Positions 6,844 through 11,544 of a stretch of 11,544 bases of DNA are shown one piece after another (the stretch's first letter is position 1; every line of letters starts with the position of its first letter). The stretch is taken from the NCBI GenBank assembly GCA_039026555.1, contig JBCCMB010000088.1:1-11544 (forward strand). Reading direction: 5' to 3'. The notes beneath the pieces were generated by a model, which had not been told where the DNA came from, made no database searches, and worked only from the letters and a program-made list of their open reading frames with translations. Position numbers and translations under genes: made by a program. Source of the DNA: JBCCMB01 sp039026555. GTDB lineage: Bacteria > Pseudomonadota > Alphaproteobacteria > Caulobacterales > Hyphomonadaceae.

Positions 6844-7374
6844 ATGGCGACGTCACCGGAAACCGGCGCAGCGGCTGAGACCGTTTTCCCGCCGTTCGAT
6901 CCAACTTTCTTCGCCAGCCAAGTTTTCTGGCTCGCGATTACGTTCGGCGCGATGTATTTCATATTGTCGCGCGTGGTCCTGCCGCGGATAGGTGGGACGA
7001 TTGAACGCCGGGAGGACAAAATCCTTCAGGATTTGGACGAAGCGGCGCGCCTAAACGACGGCGCAGCGGAAGCGGTCAAAGCTTACGAAGTGTCGTTAGC
7101 CGAAGCTCGCGCTAAAGCGCGCGACACGGCCGGCCAGGCGCGCGCGGCGGTCGACGCGGAAATCGCTGCGGAAACCGAGAAGGTGGAAGCCGCGCTTGAA
7201 GACAAATTGTCTAGCGCGGCCGAACGGATTGCGGAGTTGGAGGCGCAAGCCATGGCCAGCGTTCAATCGGTCGCCGCAGACGCCGCCGCCGAAGTGGTCG
7301 CTAAGCTGACGGGTGCGACAGTGTCCGAAGACGAGGCCGGAAATGCGGTCAAGACCGCTTTGAAAGGGGCTTAA
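6844..7374 (+). CDS. atpF': F0F1 ATP synthase subunit b' (peripheral stalk)
   Basis: Subunit b' pairs with b to form the peripheral stalk that holds F1 against rotation. The 176-residue product has a short N-terminal tail, then FPPFDPTFFASQVFWLAITF running into one membrane helix (about residues 21-44). Next comes LSRVVLPRIGGTIERRED, which is characteristic of b' rather than b. A long charged Ala/Glu helix runs to the C-terminus for stalk dimerisation. A perfect AGGAGG (6831-6836) lies 7 bases before the ATG. The gene stands directly ahead of atpF, the usual order in alphaproteobacteria and other lineages with split b subunits. Some annotations name it atpG or atpF2. Confidence 0.93.
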   Translation: MATSPETGAAAETVFPPFDPTFFASQVFWLAITFGAMYFILSRVVLPRIGGTIERREDKILQDLDEAARLNDGAAEAVKAYEVSLAEARAKARDTAGQARAAVDAEIAAETEKVEAALEDKLSSAAERIAELEAQAMASVQSVAADAAAEVVAKLTGATVSEDEAGNAVKTALKGA

Positions 7375-7376
7375 AA

Positions 7377-7913
7377 ATGGCAGCCGCCAGCAGCGATACA
7401 GGAAGCGCGACGTCTGGTCTGGACGCCTTCTTCGCAGACCCAACCTTCTGGGCGACCGTCGCCCTATTCGCGTTTTTCGCCCTGCTCGCATGGCGTGGCG
7501 TCCCCGGCTTAGTCAGCAAAGCACTGGATGAACGCGCGACGAAGATCGCGAAAGAGCTCGATGATGCAAGAGAACTGCGCGAAGAAGCGCAAAAAGCTCT
7601 AGCGGACGCAGAGCGTCAACAATCGGAAGCGGAAGGTGAAGCCGCCAAGATCATCGAAGCGGCGAAACGCGAAGCGAAGGATTTGACGGAAACAGCGCGC
7701 AAAGACCTCGCCGAGCGTATGGAGCGCCGCGAGAAGCTTGCGGAACAACGCATCACGCGCGCCGAAGCCGAAGCGCAGCAAAAAGTACGCACCGCAGCTG
7801 CGGAAGCTGCGGGCGCTGCGGCCGCCGCGATCATGACCGATCAAATGGCGGGCGAAGGCGGCGATACGCAATTCGCCAAAAGCCTGGAAGAAGTTAAAAA
7901 GGCGCTCAGCTAA
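7377..7913 (+). CDS. atpF: F0F1 ATP synthase subunit b (peripheral stalk)
   Basis: The second stalk subunit, 178 residues. After an N-terminal stretch FFADPTFWATVA comes one membrane helix (about residues 23-42), then WRGVPGLVSKALDERATKIAKEL, which is the typical b-type junction. A long amphipathic Ala/Glu/Lys/Arg helix follows; the C-terminal 25 residues are Gly/Asp-rich and then basic. Only 2 bp separate it from atpF', and its ribosome site (AAGGGG at 7364-7369) lies within the end of atpF', so translation is probably coupled. It is the last F0 gene: no atpH, A, G, D or C follows. A 44-bp spacer with no recognisable terminator leads to an opposing gene. Confidence 0.95.
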   Translation: MAAASSDTGSATSGLDAFFADPTFWATVALFAFFALLAWRGVPGLVSKALDERATKIAKELDDARELREEAQKALADAERQQSEAEGEAAKIIEAAKREAKDLTETARKDLAERMERREKLAEQRITRAEAEAQQKVRTAAAEAAGAAAAAIMTDQMAGEGGDTQFAKSLEEVKKALS

Positions 7914-7957
7914 GCCACGACGACAACTACGACAACAACCGGCGACTGACAGCAGAT

Positions 7958-8305
7958 CTAGGCGTGTTTGTCGCGCCCGAGAATAAGCCTTACAAGCCAG
8001 TCCGGCGCGAACCGTTTTAGGCGAGGATGGCGCTTTAGCGTCCGTTGCATCCAACGTCGGCCGGCTAAGGAATTGCGCGCCAACAAAACGACACCCAATA
8101 TTATGACCGGCAAGCCGATCGGAATGAGCGGCGTCGCGATCGCGATCGGTATGCCGGCAATGATGAGACCAGCGCCGAGCAGCGCGAGGACCGGCCGCAA
8201 GACCAGTTCCACGCCTTTCCACCCCGTCGTCGTCGCCGAGCCGGCTGTTTCTATCGGCGATGGCCGCTCGTGTGGAGAGGATTTCGGATCCGTCGGCTTC
8301 AACAT
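7958..8305 (-). CDS. Small two-helix membrane protein, function unknown
   Basis: A predicted 115-residue protein. Residues 1-30 are hydrophilic (Pro/Ser/Thr-rich). Two adjacent hydrophobic stretches follow, at about 33-52 (VLRPVLALLGAGLIIAGI) and 55-74 (ending VIILGVVLLARNS), joined by IATPLIPIGLP. A strongly basic tail ends with RHPRLKRFAPDWLVRLILGRDKHA. The helix-PxGLP-helix plan followed by an Arg-rich tail recalls the small PGPGW and DUF454 membrane families, but the PGPG motif is absent, so no family is claimed. It starts at the ATG at 8305, with AAGG only 4 bases upstream. It converges on atpF and follows gcvPB on the same strand after about 70 bp, so it might be read through from the gcv operon. 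Codon use looks like its neighbours. The antisense reading 7968-8708 is judged a shadow. Confidence 0.72.
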   Translation of the reverse strand: MLKPTDPKSSPHERPSPIETAGSATTTGWKGVELVLRPVLALLGAGLIIAGIPIAIATPLIPIGLPVIILGVVLLARNSLAGRRWMQRTLKRHPRLKRFAPDWLVRLILGRDKHA

Positions 8306-8317
8306 AGAGCCTTACAT

Positions 8318-8337
8318 AAGCCTCCAAACGAGGCCTT
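8318..8337 (-). terminator. Small hairpin between gcvPB and the small membrane-protein gene
   Basis: GCCTC (8320-8324) and GAGGC (8330-8334) pair around a 5-base loop, and AA/TT can extend the stem past a bulged C at 8335. On the minus strand it comes 38 bases after the gcvPB stop and is followed by TTATGTAAGG, which is not a real T-tract. It may be a weak terminator or attenuator, or may simply sit in the leader of the next gene, ending a few bases before that gene's ribosome site. Confidence 0.25.
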
Positions 8338-8375
8338 CCAATTCAGTTTGTCGTCAGATGAGCGTGATCAGCGCA

Positions 8376-9974
8376 TTATTCCGCCGCGCGCCGGACCGGG
8401 GACACCGAGGGCGACCAGGTCAAGACGGGACGCCTCGCCGCTTGCGTCTCATCCAAACGTCGCATTGGGGCGAGCATGGGCGCTTGCTTAAGGCTCGGGT
8501 CCGCTCTCCGCGCCCGCTCGGCGATCGACAGCAAGGCGTCTGCAAAACGGTCCAATTCCCGCCGGCTCTCGGTCTCCGTCGGCTCGATCAACATTGCGCC
8601 ATGAACGACCAAGGGGAAATACATCGTCATCGGATGGAAGCCCTCGTCGATCAGCGCCTTGGCGATATCGAGCGTTTCAATCTCATTGCCGTTCAAGAAG
8701 GCGTCTGAGAACAAGGCCTCATGCATGCAATAGCCGTCAAAAGCTGGGCTCATAGTCGTCTTTAGGCGCGCTTGAAGATAATTCGCGTTTAGAACGGCGT
8801 CTTCCGCGGCTTGTTTCAGCCCGTCCGCGCCATGAGACAGCATGTAGGTCAGGGCGCGCACGAACATGCCCATTTGACCGTGAAAGGCGCACAAGCGACC
8901 GAAGGGCTGTCGGCCCGCTCCAGCCAATTGCTCGGCGTGCTCCGCAAATACAAGCGTGCGCGTTCCGCCGCTATTGTCCACGGCGAGCTGCGGCAGGGGC
9001 GCATAAGGCGTAAGTGCGGCCGACAAAACAGTCGGCCCCGAACCCGGCCCCCCGCCCCCATGAGGCGTTGAGAAGGTCTTGTGCAGATTGATATGCATGG
9101 CGTCGACGCCCAAATCGCCCGGCCGCACGCGCCCGACGATCGCGTTGAAATTCGCGCCGTCACAATAAAAATAGCCGCCCGCGTCATGAATGAGATCGGC
9201 GATCTCTTTGATGTCGCGCTCGAACAAACCGCACGTATTTGGGTTGGTCAGCATAATACCGGCGATGTCGGACGGATCGGCGAGCTTTTCTTTGAAATTC
9301 TCCAGATCCACGCGACCGTCAGGCGCAGCGGCGATTTCATCGACTTTGAAGCCGCATTGGATCGCCGTCGCCGGGTTGGTGCCGTGCGCGCTTTCCGGCA
9401 CTAGAACACGCGTCCGCACATCCGCCTCTCCGCGTGCAATTAGCGCTTCGCGAATCGCCAACATGCCGCATAATTCGCCATGCGCCCCGGCTTTGGGGCT
9501 CATTGCGACCGACGTCATGCCAGTGAGCTTGATGAGCCAATCTTCCAGCTCTTCAATGACGTCCATCGCGCCCTGCACGCTGGTTTCCGGCTGCAACGGA
9601 TGGACATCCGCGAAACCCGGCAGCCGCGCCATCCGCTCATTCAGACGCGGATTGTGTTTCATCGTGCAGCTTCCTAGCGGGAAGAGCCCTAAATCGATGG
9701 CGTAATTCTTTTGGCTGAGGCGCACGTAATGGCGCATCGTCTCAGGTTCGGCGAGCCCGGGCAGCCCAGCGCCCGATTTGCGCTTGAGCGTTCCAAGGCG
9801 CGATTTACGCCCTTTTGGCATCGGTAGATCGACGCCAGTTTTGTCGACCGATCCGATCTCGAAGATCAGATCCTCGCGCTGCTGTAGTCCGCGAGATCCG
9901 GTTGTCGTTTGAACATCACCGCTCGCCGCCAATGTCGCAGGCGAGGTCGGCCGTCCTTGGGCGTTCATGCTCAT
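8376..9974 (-). CDS. gcvPB: Glycine dehydrogenase (decarboxylating), subunit 2
   Basis: This is the PLP-binding half of the two-subunit P-protein of the glycine cleavage system. With GcvPA it decarboxylates glycine and passes the aminomethyl group to lipoyl-GcvH in the cytosol. The 532-residue product contains LGLFPLGSCTMKHNPR, ESAHGTNPATA, LTNPNTCGLFE, YCDGANFNAI and the PLP lysine in HINLHKTFSTPHGGGGPG (about Lys299). The frame is open to 10031, but the ATG at 9974 is preferred. It overlaps the gcvPA stop as ATGA, has GGAGGT 6 bases upstream (complement of 9981-9986), and gives MSMNAQGRPTS, which suits the family length. An ATG at 9968 is a less likely start. It is intact, with no missing motif. 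Translation is presumably coupled to gcvPA, giving matched subunits. Confidence 0.97.
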   Translation of the reverse strand: MSMNAQGRPTSPATLAASGDVQTTTGSRGLQQREDLIFEIGSVDKTGVDLPMPKGRKSRLGTLKRKSGAGLPGLAEPETMRHYVRLSQKNYAIDLGLFPLGSCTMKHNPRLNERMARLPGFADVHPLQPETSVQGAMDVIEELEDWLIKLTGMTSVAMSPKAGAHGELCGMLAIREALIARGEADVRTRVLVPESAHGTNPATAIQCGFKVDEIAAAPDGRVDLENFKEKLADPSDIAGIMLTNPNTCGLFERDIKEIADLIHDAGGYFYCDGANFNAIVGRVRPGDLGVDAMHINLHKTFSTPHGGGGPGSGPTVLSAALTPYAPLPQLAVDNSGGTRTLVFAEHAEQLAGAGRQPFGRLCAFHGQMGMFVRALTYMLSHGADGLKQAAEDAVLNANYLQARLKTTMSPAFDGYCMHEALFSDAFLNGNEIETLDIAKALIDEGFHPMTMYFPLVVHGAMLIEPTETESRRELDRFADALLSIAERARRADPSLKQAPMLAPMRRLDETQAARRPVLTWSPSVSPVRRAAE

Positions 9975-11317
9975 GCCAACACCTCCGTCAGCGCTTGTGC
10001 ATAGGTTTGAATGTCCTCGTCGGTCGTGCATTCCGTTGCGGCGGCGATGACAACATTGTCCAACCCGGCGTCAGGCATGAGCCGCGACGCGGCGACGCCG
10101 CCCAAAACGCCTTTGGCTTCCAATGCGACGATCACCTCGTGCGCAGGTTTGGGCGTTTTGTAGGAGATCTCGTTGAAATAGGCGTCCGTGAGGATCTCAA
10201 CCCCTTTGACCGCGCCCAAGGCGTCGGCCAAATCGCACGCCGCTTCATGATTGAGCTCCGCCAAGTGCGAGAGGCCTTTATCGCCGAGCAAGGTCAGATG
10301 GGCGGTAAACGCGAGCGTGCAAAGACCGGCGTTTGTGCAGATGTTGGACGTCGCTTTATCCCGGCGAATATGCTGTTCGCGCGTCGACAAGGTCAGCACA
10401 AACCCGCGTGCGCCGCTGGCGTCGACCGTCTCGCCGCACAAGCGGCCGGGCGCTTGACGCACATGCTTTTGGCGGCAAGCGAACAGACCGACATAGGGGC
10501 CGCCGAAATTGAGCGAATTGCCAATGGATTGTCCTTCGGCAGCGACGATATCTGCGCCCATTTCTCCCGGTGGAGCGACAAGGCCAAGCGACACAATCTC
10601 CGTGATCACATCGACCAGCAACGCACCTTTATCATGCGCGGCGTCAGCGATGGGCGACAGATCGGTCAATTGGCCGAAGACGTTTGGGCTTTGCGCGATG
10701 ACGCAGGCGGTCTCTTCGTCCACCGCATCGATCAAGGCGCGCTCTCCGTCGATCGCCGGCGTCAGCTGCACAACCTCGATACCCGCCGCCTCACATAGCG
10801 TGCGTGTCGCATCTGCATAGTGCGGGTGAAGACCGCCGGACAGCATCACTTTCTTTCGGCGCGTTACGCGGCACGCCATCAGCGCCCCTTCAGCGCAGGC
10901 GGTGGAGCCGTCATACATGGAGGCGTTCGCCACCTCCATATCGGTCAACATAGCAACTTGGGTCTGAAACTCGAACAAGGTCTGCAGCGTACCTTGCGCG
11001 ATTTCAGGCTGATACGGCGTATAGGTCGTCAAGAATTCGGAGCGCTGAATGATATGGTCAACGCTGGCCGGCACGTGATGTTTGTAAGCGCCACAGCCGA
11101 CGAAGAACGCGCCGTCCGACGCCGTCCGATTCTTCGCCGCTAGGCGCGACATGTGACGCTCCACCGCCAATTCGCCTTGATGATCTGGAAGTCCCTCGAT
11201 CGTGGCCTTTAGGCGCGCAGATTTTGGAACGTCTTCATAAAAGGAGTCGACGCTCTCGGCGCCGACTACGTGCAACATGTCCGCCCGGTCTTCCGGCGTT
11301 AAGGGGAGATACCGCAT
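9971..11317 (-). CDS. gcvPA: Glycine dehydrogenase (decarboxylating), subunit 1
   Basis: This is the N-terminal-type half of the split P-protein, partner of GcvPB. The 448-residue product has the standard length and starts with MRYLPLTPEDRADML, the usual GcvPA opening (in most families MRYIPxTxxDxxxML). It goes on with VPASVDHIIQRSEFLTTYTPYQPEIAQG, ASMYDGSTACAEGALMA, SPNVFGQ and GLVAPPGEMGADIVAAEGQS. The fold is that of an aminotransferase-like domain without the PLP lysine. The frame stays open upstream to 11413, but that extension matches nothing in the family, so the ATG at 11317 is chosen; GGAAGGA (complement of 11328-11334) lies 10 bases before it. The last 4 bases overlap the gcvPB start. 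Two-gene P-protein is one of the two bacterial arrangements; the other is a single long gcvP. Confidence 0.96.
   Translation of the reverse strand: MRYLPLTPEDRADMLHVVGAESVDSFYEDVPKSARLKATIEGLPDHQGELAVERHMSRLAAKNRTASDGAFFVGCGAYKHHVPASVDHIIQRSEFLTTYTPYQPEIAQGTLQTLFEFQTQVAMLTDMEVANASMYDGSTACAEGALMACRVTRRKKVMLSGGLHPHYADATRTLCEAAGIEVVQLTPAIDGERALIDAVDEETACVIAQSPNVFGQLTDLSPIADAAHDKGALLVDVITEIVSLGLVAPPGEMGADIVAAEGQSIGNSLNFGGPYVGLFACRQKHVRQAPGRLCGETVDASGARGFVLTLSTREQHIRRDKATSNICTNAGLCTLAFTAHLTLLGDKGLSHLAELNHEAACDLADALGAVKGVEILTDAYFNEISYKTPKPAHEVIVALEAKGVLGGVAASRLMPDAGLDNVVIAAATECTTDEDIQTYAQALTEVLA
9981..9986 (-). promoter_or_regulatory. Shine-Dalgarno site that fixes the gcvPB start
   Basis: On the minus strand GGAGGT lies inside the end of gcvPA, 6 bases before the ATG at 9974. 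It decides between that start and the in-frame ATGs at 10031 and 9968. Confidence 0.7.
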
Positions 11318-11318
11318 G

Positions 11319-11438
11319 TCAGCGTCGTCCTTCCATGTCCATATACTCATCCTCAGCGTACGCACGCTCGCTGGGACTATCCGATTCGCGGAGCGCTGAC
11401 CGCCCGTCTTCAACCTTAAGTGCTGGCTGGCGATACAT
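11319..11438 (-). CDS. Possible 39-residue small protein between gcvH and gcvPA
   Basis: A minus-strand ORF starts at an ATG 4 bases after the gcvH stop and ends in TGA one base before the gcvPA ATG, so it fills the 125-bp gap almost exactly. The product begins MYRQPALKVEDGRSAL and ends EYMDMEGRR; it is very hydrophilic, with no membrane segment and no recognised motif. No good ribosome site precedes it, so translation would depend on coupling to gcvH. In its favour are the tight fit and the strand. Against it are the small size, the missing ribosome site and the fact that the gcvPA frame is also open here up to 11413. It may be only a spacer. Confidence 0.35.
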   Translation of the reverse strand: MYRQPALKVEDGRSALRESDSPSERAYAEDEYMDMEGRR

Positions 11439-11442
11439 AGCT

Positions 11443-11544
11443 TTAGAGCCCATCACAGAAGGCCGCATAGGCGCTGGCGTCCATCAAAGCGTCAAGCGCA
11501 ACGACGTCGGCGAGCTTTAGCTTCACGAACCAGCCCTCGCCTTC
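11443..11544 (-). CDS. gcvH: Glycine cleavage system H protein (C-terminal 33 residues, cut by window edge)
   Basis: GcvH carries the lipoyl arm that shuttles the aminomethyl group between the P, T and L proteins. Only the end is in the window: EGEGWFVKLKLADVVALDALMDASAYAAFCDGL and stop. The GEGWFVKLKL and the closing LMDxxAYxxF are the standard H-protein tail (usually GEGWLxKIxL ... LMDxxAYxxF). The lipoylated lysine lies beyond the right edge. Upstream position to gcvPA and gcvPB on the same strand is the normal gcvT-gcvH-gcvPA-gcvPB order, so gcvT is expected next outside the window. Confidence 0.9.
   Translation of the reverse strand, partial: EGEGWFVKLKLADVVALDALMDASAYAAFCDGL

Noticed and set aside
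7921..7936. Two copies of CGACAAC in the atpF-membrane gene spacer
   Set aside because: Only 7 bases, two copies, no symmetry; probably chance.
7968..8708. 246-codon plus-strand ORF opposite the small membrane protein and the gcvPB end
   Set aside because: It runs across the gcvPB coding end and has no motif or ribosome site; it is a shadow of the minus-strand genes.
11111..11129. Near-tandem GCCGTCCGA repeat
   Set aside because: It lies in gcvPA where it encodes ordinary conserved-region residues; only two copies, explained by codon use.
11318..11413. N-terminal extension of gcvPA up to 11413
   Set aside because: GcvPA proteins begin at the MRYLPLT segment; the extra 32 residues look like translated spacer.

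Overview
This window looks like a chromosomal core region of a GC-rich alphaproteobacterium. Three things point there: the gene order mutY / dciA-like / dsbA-like / smc, a membrane-sector (F0) ATP synthase operon with separate b' and b subunits and no F1 genes behind it, and a glycine decarboxylase split into two subunits (gcvPA and gcvPB). The style of the c-subunit and of the SMC hinge suggests something near the Caulobacterales/Maricaulales (Hyphomonadaceae-like) branch. That last placement is an inference from memory of family sequences, not a search.

Layout. Positions 1-370 (minus) hold the N-terminal third of mutY, cut by the window edge. Diverging from it are a DUF721/DciA-family gene (421-990), a DsbA-like secreted thiol oxidoreductase (1061-1720) and a full-length smc (1740-5219, TTG start). 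A 152-bp spacer with a striking nested inverted repeat (5267-5322) separates smc from the F0 operon atpI-atpB-atpE-atpF'-atpF (5372-7913). A small two-helix membrane protein of unknown role (7958-8305, minus) converges on atpF. The rest of the window is a minus-strand glycine cleavage operon read from right to left: the gcvH tail (11443-11544), a possible 39-codon small ORF (11319-11438), gcvPA (9971-11317) and gcvPB (8376-9974), the last two overlapping by 4 bases.

How the genes work together. Left block: genome maintenance (MutY base-excision repair, DciA-type helicase-loader family protein, SMC chromosome organisation) with one envelope redox gene. Middle block: the proton channel and peripheral stalk of ATP synthase; the F1 genes must lie elsewhere. 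Right block: the P-protein (alpha and beta halves) and H-protein of the glycine cleavage system, with gcvT expected just outside the right edge.

No insertion sequence, phage gene, CRISPR array, tRNA or rRNA was seen, and I found no evidence of an exotic system. The points most worth a second look are the small ORF that exactly fills the gcvH-gcvPA gap, the nested dyad ahead of the atp operon, the hairpins on both sides of atpE, and the unrecognised small membrane protein.
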